In this document: in pieces, positions 34,957 to 46,207 of the stretch
Position numbering within the stretch: the first letter of the stretch is position 1
How the letters are laid out: every line of letters starts with the position of its first letter
Source of the DNA: Paramarasmius palmivorus
Taxonomy: Eukaryota > Basidiomycota > Agaricomycetes > Agaricales > Marasmiaceae
Length of the DNA stretch: 64,000 nt
Direction: 5' to 3'
NCBI GenBank assembly: GCA_037176845.1
Contig: JAYKXP010000018.1
Coordinates: 707,751-771,750 of the forward strand
Notes under the pieces: model-generated
Told to the model about the DNA's origin: nothing
Databases searched by the model: none
What the model saw: the letters and a program-made list of their open reading frames with translations, nothing else
Position numbers and translations under genes: made by a program

Positions 34957-36499
34957 ATGGCCAACATCAAAGATTATATGAGCAACACGGTCGACCACCC
35001 TGCACTGCGAGCTCGCATGGAGCCTCAAGGAGCCCTCCACGAGCTGCCGAAGACTATAGAACGGCTTGGCGGAAGTTGGGCAGGCATGGCTACAGTCGAG
35101 GAGCTCACCACCATTGACCAGCCCAACACTTATTCACGAAACTATGTCAATGTAGATTCTGATGGAGCTGAGAAGGTTTTCATGTACATCGGCGAAATCC
35201 TTGGATTTGAACAGGGAACTGCCCTCGCCCCTTTCGGGAATTTTAGTATACCTGAAAAAGGGGTAAGCCGTTGATTCGAATCTGGACAATTTACCTTCAC
35301 TTACTCTTGGATATCCAGAACGCCAAACCCATGGTAGACGACACCACGGTGAAACAGATAATTGTGTTAGGCCCACCGACCTTTGGAGACGAATATGTTC
35401 AAGGCTGTTTCATCAATCAAGTGGTCGCTGTGCATGAAGCAATCACTGAGGAGGGTGAAGCGGAGAAGAAAGCGAATGTGGTGCGTTGCATGGACTTCGA
35501 CCAGCTCGTCCGCTGACATATACCCAGGGATTTACATCTGTCCGTCCTCCGTATAGGCACATAGTTGCTGGAGATCATCTCACCCCCGACGCATTAGTTT
35601 TCCACACAGAGCGCCTTTACGACGTAAGGAATCACTGTTGCATCATCTATACGTTTCTTACCCTATTCCAGATTCCTCCTGATCTTAGAGGTATCCAAGT
35701 CGACTCCGGGTCTTCCGACTCTGCGAAGGCGAAGCCGGTCAAGTACGAACGGGTGTCTTTGAAAAGATCCGTGCCCGGTAGTAGTGAAGGGTCTGCGAAC
35801 TCTGCGAGCTCCGAGAAGAAGAAAGAAGGTAGGCGTTCAGGTCCTTTATTTCACATATCCATTCTAAATTCATCCCAGGCAACGAGGAAACTCCTGCTAA
35901 GAAAGTTGCAGTGGGAGATTACATGATCCCGTCACTTCTGCCAGGATATGGAGGACCCCTCTGCGCTCACTCGAAGGCCCAGTGCGTCGTTCTGGACGTT
36001 CGAGACGCCGCAGGCAATCTGGTTCTCCCTCCTGATTACTACAAAGTGATTGTTCCTGGAGCTCTTGCCTGGTTAACCGCTGTTCTCAAAGCATGGATTT
36101 ATATCGACAAAGATAAGAACCTGCGAAGGAAGGTGTGTCAATTTGTAAAGTTTTGTTGGTGTCTATGCTCACTCTGGATTGTAGTATTACCACCTGTGCA
36201 TCACCTCTATCGACATTGTCAATAAGTCCCCTTTCGATCCCATCAAGCCAGAGGTTCGCCTACTCGATCGTCCAATGGCCAATCTTCCTACTCCGAAGAA
36301 GCAGGACGGCGGCTTGGTTGCGATGCGGTCGTTGTTGCGTCCGGTTGCTACGCCTTCGAATCCTTCTGGTTCCTCTTCGGCATCCTCTTCTACATCCCCT
36401 TCCGCATCCTCGTCTGCAACAGCTTCAGATGACGTAGACATGGAAGATACTTCCGCGGCGAAAAACCCAAAGCCAGCTAAAGTGCCCAGGCGCAAGTGA
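34957..36499 (+). CDS. Unknown gene directly downstream of the Helitron transposase
   Basis: Starts MANIKDYMSNTVDHPALRA 65 bp after the Helitron stop, on the same strand. About seven exons join in phase: ...FSIPEKG, then NAKPMVDDTTVKQIIVLGPP, GFTSVRPPYRHIVAGDHLTP, IPPDLRGIQVDSGSSDSAKA, ETPAKKVAVGDYMIPSLLPG, and YYHLCITSIDIVNKSPFDP, ending in a Ser/Ala-rich tail and a basic nuclear-signal-like end KVPRRK. The region VLGPPTFGDEYVQGCFINQV and the block VVLDVRDAAGNLVLPPDYYK look like folded beta-rich parts. I do not recognise the family. The tight head-to-tail spacing and intact frames suggest Helitron cargo or an accessory gene, but no Helitron 3' terminus (hairpin plus CTRR) was found to prove that it lies inside the element. 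Confidence 0.65.
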
Positions 36500-36967
36500 T
36501 CCACAACTCCTCGCAGCTGTAATACAACCTATACTTTTTTTTAATTTGACCTACCCAACTCTTGGAAACCTCTATGTTCTTACCTTATCTTGATTCTATC
36601 CCGTTCGCCCCGCATTTAATCAATACAACTGTTATGGTTTAGTCTTCGTTTAGCATACCCAGCCAATATAATTATTGCTGTAAATACCTTACCTTGGAGT
36701 TATCCCGCCGCATCGAGTCTTCCTGAAAACAAGTCGAACTGGTTCCGCTGGTAACGGTGAAATGATTATGGTAACACGTGCCTTTTGGATTACATACACT
36801 GTCTCTCTTCCGTTGCGTCGATTTCTCGTTTCGTCCAATTCCAATTTGTCCCCCCTTTCCAATGTCAAGCTCTTGGTGGTGAAACCTCAGCGACCGATCG
36901 GGAACATTGCCAGAGGACGACAGGGGCTCTCAACATCTGAACGTCGGTATAAAGATGTACACTGGAC
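36500..36967. other. Spacer after the Helitron-linked gene
   Basis: No coding exon or terminal hairpin recognised. A TTTTTTTTAA tract near 36540 and AATAAA-like words may terminate the upstream transcript. A Helitron 3' end, if present, should lie here or just beyond, but I could not see one. Confidence 0.35.
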
Positions 36968-39900
36968 ATGGCAGTGACATCCTTGCAGTTGGCAGGTTCT
37001 CTGCGAAGTGAGTGTTTGTGCCGTTGTGAGGGTACCAGAACGAAATCGCTGAAAAAACAGTCATTTTGACACTAATTGTTGTGTTCAGAATCGCACTAGT
37101 ACATCATACTAAGTACTATATGGACTTGGTAGCACTACTAGGAACCTAGTAGTGCGCATATGACGAAGAATAAGATAGGCATGCACTGCGTAGTGAATAC
37201 TAGCTGCGCGCGCATAGACGTTGATGTCGTCGTTAGCCCTATATGATTGCGCTAGGGTACGCGTTGAAACCTGTAGACCGTATCTATACTCTATTACCAG
37301 GCTGGAACCTTACGAGGACATGCTACTGTACATGGTAGACTTCCTAGTAGGTCATATGGCTACACTATACTCGCGCTATGGGACATATGAGATGGGATAG
37401 TGAACGAGGACCAACTACCACAGCGTAGAAGGACCCTAGGGGACGAATCAGAGCTATATACCAAATACGGTAGAAGCTGGAGGTGCGAGTCACCTCCGAG
37501 AGCAGAGTTACCCGGATTAGAAATGTCCGAGTAACCGGGTCATCGATACGAGGGCCATATGGGGGCTTAACAGCTTTCCATATCGATCGGAATATCCCTC
37601 GAGCTTCGAGTTGGGATTCCTACTGCTAGTACAGACACTAGTGAGGGACATATAGTCCTATAACAAGGAAACAGATAGGATTCTGTGCCAGGACTGTCCT
37701 AGGACATAGACAATATAATATAGAACTACAAGGGCATAGAGCCTACCTTCCTCGGATACGAATCCGAAGTGTTTCGGTCGAGATCGGACTCCTAGCAAGT
37801 TCCGAGCGGAATAACTATGTCCTAGCACCGATATCCGAAACGCACCATGCGGAACAGCGCCTCCGCGCGCCACTTCCTAGCAACCAAAAAGTAATATGAC
37901 TCGCAGACCTGCAAAATAATGTCGAATTTAACCGACCATATATATCCAAACCTTCTGTTCTGGTAGATACTTACTTCATATGGACAGAATCCTCTCCTCG
38001 TTCTCTCATTTCTTGCATAGTTACTATTACTTTATCGTGCCCACTTTCACTTATATGTAAAATATGTACGCCCGCGGGTATATAAGCAGCAGGGTTTCCC
38101 CTAGGAAGCTCTCAAGCAATTACCCCGCTATATACGTAGCCCTAGAGCTCAATAGCAAAGTTTTTGACTTCTATCGTTGACCATAGAGGCGACGTGTGTG
38201 CTTAGAACAATAACTTAGAAAATAAAACCTTGAAAAGCCCTTCTCTATATTGAACTAGAGTCGTGAAATTAGAACTTTGAGATACCCATAGGACAGAGCT
38301 AGCGCGTCTAGTCTCTTGCATAGGATTGATTGTTTCTGGACTAGTGTGGAGCCCCACTAGATCCCTCTTTTCACTTGGTGTGGAGCCCCACCAGTGTCGT
38401 TAAAGCTTAGTGTGGAGCCCCACTAGCTTATAGGTGGCCTGATTGTCGTGCTAGTTCGACTAGTGTAATCAGTGCCTTTGGTTGTCGTGCTAGTTCGACT
38501 AGTGTAACCATAGCCTTCATAGGAACAATAGGTCTTTACCCTTGTTGGGTTCGATAGGTTATTTTGCGTCATAGGAACGTATAGGAATAGTTATAGATAG
38601 GTTTATAGGTTGGCTCGCGTTGTCTTGATCATATCGAGACTATATTATCATATTACATTGTTTCATTCATCGCTCGTACACTTCCCTTGTGTCCTAGTGA
38701 TTTGTAGACGTTTAACTAGTGTGCTAGTTGATTTCTTGTGTCGATTGTACGGATCCTTTGACAACGTCGAACCCCGCTCGCACAACTTGGCATATTATTT
38801 CGCTTGTTCACAAGCGTTTTATAAGCCTCACACCGTGTTCTGTGTCATTTTAGCTAATTACAGGGAAGATGGTGCTTTTTTCTAGACCGGGTCGCACACC
38901 TATACCCCGCGAGATTGGTACATCGATATTACAAGAGGTAGTCGATACATGGAACCCGATAACTGGCTCGAAAACGCCTCATCCCCTAACTTCCTTCCAA
39001 TGTGTTAGTCAGGTCTGGCAGCAAACGGTCCTGAGCACCCCAGCTTTGTGGTCCAGGATTCGATTATACACACCTGGTCCATCTCAACTTGCGTTCCTCT
39101 CTCGCCAGCTCTTACTCTCCGAATCTTCGGATCTTCACATCATCTTACAAAACGAATCCATTACTTCAGTCTCCGCCGCGGGTGTCAGGAGCGCCCTTGC
39201 CCAACTCAATGCACACAAGTACAGGTGGAAATCAGCGTATATTGCGCTATGCACGTCTATCGAAATCGCAGGTGCCGGAGATATATTTGCGAGTCCAGCC
39301 AAGGCTCTAACCGATTTGTTGCTTGCCTGCGAGCACAATGCCTCTGAATCATGGACTTCCCGCGCTGTGCAGTGGGTCGGTGGCTGTACCTCGCTGCGCA
39401 ACATCGATTTGCAGTTGTCGATGAAGGATGAGACCCCGCTCTCCCATCTCCTCATAGACGCCATGCCTGGACGATTATCCGCCATTTCTGTCCTTGCTTC
39501 ATACTTTGCGCTCGACACAGACTTTCTAAACATGTTGCAGGAGTGTACCAATTTGGAAGTGCTTGACGTACTGTCGTTATCGGTTGACCTCTCGTTGCTA
39601 CCAGCGCCGACGATGGTCGCTCAGCTACCCTACCTCAAGCAGCTGTATCTCGCAGGAGAGGTAGCTCCCCGAGGAATGTTGCTTTGTTTCATATCGATAC
39701 CCCAGGAAACTGTTGTGACCTTTGGGCAGCATCGAGTGGACTTGTACACCGCATGTGCAGGACTGATATCCCATCCGTGTAACCTGCGGGTGCTCAAATT
39801 GGTGGTCAGCGATAGGTTAAAAGATGCGTTTGGTATCCTCCTGGAAGGTTTCAAGGGACCATTACGAGGCCTTGACGAACTGGATATCTTCCTGGACTCG

Positions 39901-40410
39901 CTTCAACCCCTTCCACCGACTACCCGGCGTGAAGTCATTCTACTCCCCGATCTTTCGGATCTCAGCCTCAGATCGTGCCGGTCGGACGCTGCTCTCCACT
40001 CGTTCCTTCTACCCATAATCTCTGCTCCCTTGCTTCAAAAGTTGGAGACGGGTTCCCTTTCCCCCTGCGCATCTCTAGTGGAGGAGTTTATCGCACGCTC
40101 GGGCTGCACGATTCGCACTTTGGAGCTTCCTGTTTTTAGGCGCGAGACTTCCCGTTTGGGCCCATTACTCGCACTAGTACCTCATCTTTCTCATCTCCAC
40201 ATCTACATATCCGACGGTGATCAGTTGCTGGGCATGTTATGCCGTTACAAAAACGGAAAGTCGAAGTCCCTTCAAGTATTACCGCTGCTGTCTATAGTTC
40301 GCATGGCCTGCTCGGGGAAAAGCAAGGATCTCGTGAAGAAGCTTCAGAAGTTGAGGCCTTCGCTGGTCATGGATTTTTATACCGAACGCATGAACTCCCC
40401 ATCTCGATGA
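36968..40410 (+). CDS. F-box/leucine-rich-repeat-like protein with an LTR in its putative 5' intron
   Basis: The main exon (from about 38864) encodes MVLFSRPGRTPIPREIGTSI... and runs uninterrupted to MNSPSR at 40410, about 513 residues. The start IPREIGTSILQEVVDTW followed by PLTSFQCVSQVWQQTVLSTP and ALWSRIRLY is the pattern of basidiomycete F-box proteins, which act as substrate adaptors of SCF ubiquitin ligases. The rest shows leucine-rich segments (LPYLKQLYLAGEV, LRVLKLVVS, LDELDIFLDSL, LPDLSDLSLRS). A possible first exon, ATG at 36968 (MAVTSLQLAGSLR), ends at GTGAGT; the acceptor TTACAG lies at about 38862, and removing the LTR plus one CCGT leaves an ordinary ~80-bp intron in phase. Translation from the second ATG would also give a complete F-box domain. 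Confidence 0.72.
37025..38832 (+). mobile_element. Solo LTR, copy 3, with 4-bp target-site duplication CCGT
   Basis: 1808 bp, TGTGAGG at the start and CCTCACA at the end, flanked by CCGT at 37021-37024 and 38833-38836. It is collinear with the copy at 2985-4720 but 72 bp longer, mainly because of extra copies of two short direct repeats near the 3' end: GTGTGGAGCCCCACTAG occurs three times here versus twice, and TTGTCGTGCTAGTTCGACTA twice versus once. No internal retroelement genes. It is oriented with the F-box gene, so its promoter signals point at it. Confidence 0.85.
38079..38226 (+). promoter_or_regulatory. LTR promoter and polyadenylation signals (copy 3)
   Basis: TATATAAG at 38079-38086 and AATAAA at 38221-38226, at the same spacing as in copy 2. 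Being about 780 bp upstream of the F-box main exon and on the same strand, the TATA box could start a chimeric transcript, or the AATAAA could end transcripts begun at the native promoter. Confidence 0.5.
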
Positions 40411-40614
40411 TGATTTCGGAAATCGTATTCCTTCATCAATCGGCTTTAAATATGCTGTCTCGTGGGTCGTCTTAACATTTACGGTTATTTCGTAATCTTC
40501 TTAGCTTATTACTTATCGATGTCCTACAAATGTGAAATGAACTTCCGCCGGTGTACATTCATAACTATTTGCTATTACAACTTGAATTTCTATACCATAC
40601 TTTGCATTTCCTTC

Positions 40615-42382
40615 CTACGGCTCGTCATCTTGATAACCGGCACGAAAACACTCTTCGGCTGCCTGCGTCGCTGTTATCTTTTTGTCCATATACTTCAAAA
40701 ATACACCTTGGATCCTGCTGGAGGTGACGAGAGCGAGTCCGGATTGCACAAATGCTGGGTCGGCATCGTATGGATCGACGTTTTGCAAGCTTGTAGCGTG
40801 ATATTGCACAGGCTGCCAAGCAATGAGCGTGTTGGGGGCTGCTTGTATACGGACTCTGTATTGGCAGTTATAAAAATGACCTCCGTCTTTGACATCGCCT
40901 CTTCTTTGCGTCGTCCATGATATTGCCCATTTGTGAGGTTGAGATTCGTTGTGAGTCGCCCTAAGATTGCCAGGTCAACATTTGATAGTGCATGATTGTT
41001 CGAGCATACCTAGCATAATTCTTTGCAAACACGCCACATGGCGGGGCCATTTCAACGTTTCGGAACGTCACCCATCCTTCCTCCGTCATAATCGAATACA
41101 TGCCTTCGGGACCCTCCCCCACTGTTCCTGGGTCCATTCTGTATATTCCAGACTCTCGTATGAATGTTTCAAAGTCTTCGATGATTGGCCGGGGAAGCAC
41201 TGCCTTGCAAAGATTCCAAAAGAGCGCAAATGCCCACGACGCCTCGTAAGCCAGCTTTTCAGCCTGCTCGGGTGATGCTTTCCTCAATAAATTTCGCGCC
41301 CAATGGAACTGTGGTGAGGATCGCGAACCTGCACTCCATCCCGACATCACGATTGATCCCGCGTCCTCCAGCTTAAATGGTCGTTAATCCACGTTATGCG
41401 CATATTCGAAGGGACTCACTCGTATCGATCGGCGGTCGTCTACATTCCGAAGTGCTACGCTGTCCGCCCATTCACATGCGGCATCTGACGTGCAAAAGTC
41501 TCGGATGACGAGTAACACCAGTGCGCCTTCCCCGTCCACAAATCGAACACTCTGCTTAGGGCCGATGTCATGATCAAGCTCCTTCAAGTCTACTTCGTGC
41601 ATCTCCTTCCTTTTGATGCGCCTATCAGGCTGCGGTCCTTCGGTAATGTGAAAGCGCCATTTCTCTCCTGCCTCCTTACAGTCGTAGATCCACTCGTCTC
41701 GAGGCGGGTATTCGTGCTCTTGGTCATAATCCACGACTGTGCGCGTTGGGAGGTCATCGAGTATGGTCTCGTATCGCGCTCTGGCCCCAATGTCGCGAGG
41801 ATTCAGCAAAAGATCTTTGACTGTAATGTATCTGGTCCACGTGTTTAGCTTTACTCCATATTCCCTGGCCTGATTGGCGAGCCGTATAGCGACCGGTTGG
41901 TTGTTGTATGGCAACTTATAGAACCACGATAAGTAGTCGTTGAGAAGTGCGCGTGGTCCTGGGGGAGTTTCGTATGCTGGGCCAACGAATTTCATTATTT
42001 CTTCTCTCCACCTCGAATTTGGTTGATCAAAGGACAGTGGATCCGCAAATTCCTCCCTTAGCTCTGCGGCTTCGTCGTTGTTACCGGAAAACAGCTTGGT
42101 GAATGCTTGGAAGCCCTTCAATCGTTTCCTTCTGCGCTGGCGAGGTGTAGACATTGATGTGCGAGGTGATGCAGTCACTAGCGCCCTCGTGAGCACCTTT
42201 TGAAAGACCCGGGTAACGAGCACCATTCTCTTCTACTACCACCGCGGTCTTCTGACGTGGCATTTACGAGCAAGACGCCCCCCAGCAGTTGGCTTGCGTC
42301 TACGTTTGGGTGACTCATCTGCATCATCAGGGGGCAATGGACTGCTTGGGTGCTTCGAATAGTTGACCGCGACGCACTTCAT
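40615..42382 (-). CDS. Unknown protein with a C-terminal double-stranded beta-helix (2OG-oxygenase-like) pattern
   Basis: A possible start MKCVAVNYSKHPSSPLPP at 42382 leads, through an intron, to a basic block RRRKRLKGFQAF and the long exon with SWFYKLPYNNQPVAIRL and DLLLNPRDIGARARYE. An intron at GTGAGT near 41420 joins LEDAGSIVMSGWSAG and KLAYEASWAFALFWN; another at GTATGC joins the last exon ATHNESQPHKWAISWTTQ, GDVKDGGHFYNCQYRVRI, APNTLIAWQPVQYHATSL and GLALVTSSRI. The last exon follows the layout of the TET/JBP core: H-x-E, then W-A-I-S-W-T, GGH, a T-L-I-A-W-Q-P strand and a second His. It may be a diverged Fe(II) dioxygenase using H-x-E...H or an inactive relative. The usual C-terminal Arg is not obvious. 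The exact N-terminal exon is uncertain. Confidence 0.6.
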
Positions 42383-42631
42383 ACTCTCACATATCTGCTT
42401 CCTTCCCAGACGGGAAATGGAAAGTCTTGAAAATTTATGCAACCCTCGGACTACTTTGCCAATGGAAACGTACGTCCTGCTCGGAGGACGTTTAGCAAAT
42501 TGGCGTTTGACCTAGTGGGCCGGTTCCTTTATTTGAAACTATCTGCCTATTGACGTACTCTTCACCAGGCTGACTCCTAAGGGCGATCGCCGGTGAGGCG
42601 GTCGTACTGGCCTTACTCAACAACCTACACA

Positions 42632-42938
42632 ATGAACACCAACCACACTCTCATTTTCCCTTCCGATCTTCCAACGCACTTGCAACGGGGCTCTTGTATT
42701 TGGATTCGTATGGTAGTAACTGCAAACGGAACCGGTACGCATGATTCTACTGGATAATTTGCCTATCTAATATACCACAGTGCTCATTCTTCCCTTCCAA
42801 CGCTCGATGGGAGATACATCCTTGGATTCTGCAGCCTCCGGAGCATCAACTACTGCTGCACCTACCACACTGCTTGTCGAAACGCAACATAGGGGGTCTC
42901 TTCACATGCACATAGGACTCAACCCCGAATCGCACTAG
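42632..42938 (+). CDS. Possible small 86-aa gene
   Basis: ATG at 42632 (MNTNHTLIFPSDLPTHLQRG), a GTACGC donor after 42734 and CAG acceptor at 42780 give two exons in phase (42632-42734, 42781-42938) ending HIGLNPESH. No recognised motif, no signal peptide. Its last 20 bases overlap the end of the minus-strand gene at 42919. It may be real or a chance open pair; the coherent phase is the only support. Confidence 0.35.
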
Positions 42939-43472
42939 AATAGGATTCAACTTCCTGGCCAGAAGAAAGGAAGGAGAATACGTACTCGAACACTATTTGC
43001 ATCACTAGAGCCATGTTGTTTTCCTCTGCATCCATAATGCCATCGCGTCCCTCTCTTACCACAATCACATTCCCTTGCCATCGTCCGTCTAGCGCTTTCG
43101 AGATGGGCTTCCCAACGGCCTGCTTCTCGTAATACACATGATACACCTCCTCATTGATGGTCACTGACCTCTTCTGCTTCGTGAGGTCCCACACGCCGCC
43201 TGTCGGTCCAAAGTCGATCCACGCTGTCAGGCTAAGGTGCTCGGGATACACTGCTTGGTGGTATCCGTGATCGATCCCGACTGGTACAATGTTCATCCAC
43301 GCGGCATCGTTTCCAAGGAAATACGCTCTCCGAATGTTTCGATATGCCTGCAACCGTCAGTACCTGCTGCAGTGGTTTCGGCAGGACTTACTGCTTTGAC
43401 GGCAGCTGATATGTCAGCGATTTTTTTCTCATCGAAGCTGAGAGGGGTGACATACAGGAAGCTGGTTTCCAT
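42919..43472 (-). CDS. Unknown 152-aa protein
   Basis: Exons 43472-43392, 43347-42986 and 42934-42919 join in phase. The start METSFLYVTPLSFDEKKIAD is followed by AYRNIRRAYFLGNDAAWMN, IDHGYHQAVYPEHLSLTAW, RSVTINEEVYHVYYEKQAV and GNVIVVREGRDG. The sequence looks like a compact alpha/beta protein. I do not recognise the family. It is divergent from the F-box/NTase-like gene at 43546 with only 73 bp between the two ATGs, so the pair probably shares a promoter. Confidence 0.6.
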
Positions 43473-43545
43473 TGCACTCTGCTGGCTTCGACATCGCTAT
43501 ATAAACCCGCTTTTGTTAGGGGCTCGCTCGCGATTGCCCTCTGCA

Positions 43546-44506
43546 ATGTCTCTTCTCGCACTTCTCAACTGTCCTAGAATCACATTGTGCATCTTGCGTT
43601 ATCTACCCTTGGACGGCAGAACTTCCCTTACTCAAACGTCACTGGATTGCCTGGCACGTGTTGAAGCTGCGTGCCAATATGCTGCTATGTCCATGCTCTC
43701 CCGCTTTTTTCGCTTCGACCACACCAGCAAGGCATTTCTACGCGTGCTGGGATCCATAAATGGGGCCATCGTAGGATCAGCGGCGCTATGCGCTCTAGGG
43801 TTGCTTGAAACATACCAACCGGACGGCCTGAACGTCGTAGTTCCTGCAGGAAAAACGGCTCATTTGACAAGGGTGTTGCACTTTTTGAGGTACGTATTAC
43901 TTGGCAATAATCGGCGACCCGGCTCATGAGGGCTTCAGATACACGCGGAAGTCCTCCTTCACACTTCCTGGGTATGAAAACTCCGTGGCTGAAGTCTATA
44001 CCTTCTTTCGGCCCCCAGGAGTACACGTCAAAGTGATCGAATGCCGCACCGGCTCTGTCTGGCCCCACATCCTCGCCGCAGCGAATAGCAACCTGGCAGT
44101 ATTCATGTCGCCAACCTCTGCTTTCGCCCTTTATCCCGAACTGACACTAAACTTCGTATCCCTCTGCCGCTCTACATCTTTTGTGAGTGGTCAGGAAGAC
44201 GAACCTCACTTCCAGAAGGCGCTTCATCTGGGCTTCCGAATGCTCAGGAGAAATAATTCGCCTCCTGCGTCCAACACCGCGTTCTGCCCTGGCATCATTA
44301 GGAGGCTCAGGGGAGATCAAGGTGTCTACTGCGTATCTTTGACGAACGATAGCAACGGACCTCCTGATTTATTTGCAGAGGGTTGGAAATCTGGCTTCGC
44401 AGATGAAACGTTCAGCTTCATGTGGCAGTTTGCGACACACTGCAGCGATCATTTCTGCCAGTTTCATCGCTTGAACTCACTGCCAGGTCTCGACGGTTAC
44501 ATTTAA
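43546..44506 (+). CDS. F-box/NTase-like paralog A (degenerate active site)
   Basis: Two exons, 43546-43889 and 43939-44506, give 303 residues from MSLLALLNCPRITLCILRYL. The N-terminal third is an F-box-like helical region. The nucleotidyltransferase-fold signature GS...DxD found in paralogs B and C is altered here: GAIVGSAALCALG is followed by QPDGLNVVVP, so the second acidic residue is lost. The next domain contains FALYPELTL, the block shared with the LTR-split gene at 4721-5391. The C-terminus (FCQFHRLNSLPGLDGYI) differs from B. First of three tandem genes on the plus strand. Probably a non-catalytic member; F-box assignment is weaker than in B and C. Confidence 0.65.
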
Positions 44507-44561
44507 CTACTGTATCGTACCTTGCCAATACACCATCTTCCCACTTCTCTGCCTCTGCCTA

Positions 44562-46097
44562 ATGGCAAACGCTCCGTGGTACTCCCTTCCATTAGAGTTG
44601 GTCGATCTTATACTCGACAACCTGAGCGCGCTGGACCTCGCGAGGTTGGCTAAAGTTGGCTGCAACTGCAGGTCGGCGGCTTTGCGCAAGTTGTCGCGCC
44701 GCACACCGGACATTCTCCTTGCCAGGTGGTTCACTAGTGACCAGGTGGCGACATTTAGGCAGCTCCAAGGCAGCAATGGCATTCTTGTATCTGGCTCGGC
44801 TGCATTGGCGTTCCTAACACCAGATTTATTTACCCCAGGCGATTTGGACTGCTACGTTTCGTACCCACGCTGCTTTCCTCTCGTCGACTTTCTCCTTCAG
44901 TGCGGTTATCGTACAGCCACTTCCAGACCGTCGATACGCCTCCTCACATCCGCGCCGACTTCTCAACATTATTCGAATCCTGCAATCCGCCTCGTTCTGA
45001 CATTCGAAAAGAAGATCAGCAACGCTGCGGAGAAGGTTCAATTGGTTGTGACTTCGGGTTCGCCCATGGAAGCTATCCTACGTTTCCACTCAAGTACGAG
45101 CTTTCCTGCCTCTGGTAATCATATACTAAAAATTGTTTGCTGCAGCATGCGTTATGAATTTCATTGCACATAACTACGCTATGTGCTTGTTTCCTTCAGC
45201 AACGCTCATAGAATCGACCACTATCCCTTTGGGCGGCTCTCATCACTTAGCAACGGTATCTGCAAAAAGCAGATGGGAGTCTGCAGTGTCCAAATACGAA
45301 CGGCGAGGCTGGGCTGTCAAAGACAGCGAGGATTTCACAATATGCGACGCACTTGGTGCTCGTACTGAGCATTCTGCTCACCCTAGATTCGCTGGTGATT
45401 CCTTGTCTCTAGTTTGGAGATTCGAGTCTAGTTGGGATGACTCTCTGCCTTCTCCTATGTCCCTCGACATTGCTCGCGGCCACTCATGGACGTGGGAATA
45501 CGACGATTTGTATTCTCAACTCGATACCCGGCCCGTTTCTACTGCAGACGGGGCTTTATATTGCATCTCCACTTCGGCCTTCGTACGTTTGAAGAAGCGC
45601 ATATACCCCCGGAGCAAGGGGAAATTGCTATGGTGCGTTCTCGGCCGTTGGGTTCTAGTCCGAAGCTGAACGATTGCTTAGTACCTCTAAAGATGTTGAA
45701 AATGTTTCATCATCACTAAGCCTCTATACCGACACCTTTGCAGCGGCTGTTTCGGATTGGCTAGCTGCTAATCCGATGCCTGATGGATACCTGTGTTTCC
45801 CCTCGGCGACCACTGGCTCGTGGATGGTGTTTGTTCTCAATCACATCTCTATTGGTGCTCTAGGTTGTGACAACCGACCAAAGGTAATCCTTCATTCACT
45901 CACTTCACCAAGTTTCTAAAAAAGTTCAGATTCTGTGCTCTTGGGAAGACCGCAACGCGGATATGTTTCTGGTTATTAAGCTCTGCTGCGAGGGTGCCTC
46001 GAGAACTAGGTGGATGAACATTATCTCATGGGAAAGTGATATGATTGAAGACCTCCGCCAGGGGTTTATTTCCGTAGAATTGGCCCCTGAAGCCTGA
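44562..46097 (+). CDS. F-box/NTase-like paralog B (full length)
   Basis: Four exons in phase: 44562-45093, 45146-45632, 45682-45883 and 45930-46097, 462 residues. The start MANAPWYSLPLELVDLILDN with LDLARLAKVGCNCRSAALRK is a clear F-box. Residues about 75-120 read GILVSGSAALAFL...PGDLDCYVSYPRC, the nucleotidyltransferase-fold pattern hSGS...DhDhh. The third acidic residue expected on the next strand is replaced: the equivalent strand reads KVQLVVT. The following domain has VMNFIAHNYAMCLFPSATL and YERRGWAVKD, and the C-terminal region ends CCEGASRTRWMNIISWE...ELAPEA. F-box proteins recruit substrates to SCF ligases; an F-box joined to an NTase-like domain is not a combination I can assign a function to. 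It begins 55 bp after paralog A. Confidence 0.72.
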
Positions 46098-46207
46098 GCT
46101 GCATTAGGGGTTCGCGATTGTCGTGCTCGTGCTTGTTGGGCCTTACAGGGGTGTATACTTCGCACTATTAATGTTATTTATGGCCATGTTTCTTGCTTAT
46201 ACCCCTA

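Noticed and set aside
36500..37020. Helitron 3' terminus
   Set aside because: No hairpin followed by CTRR could be picked out with confidence.
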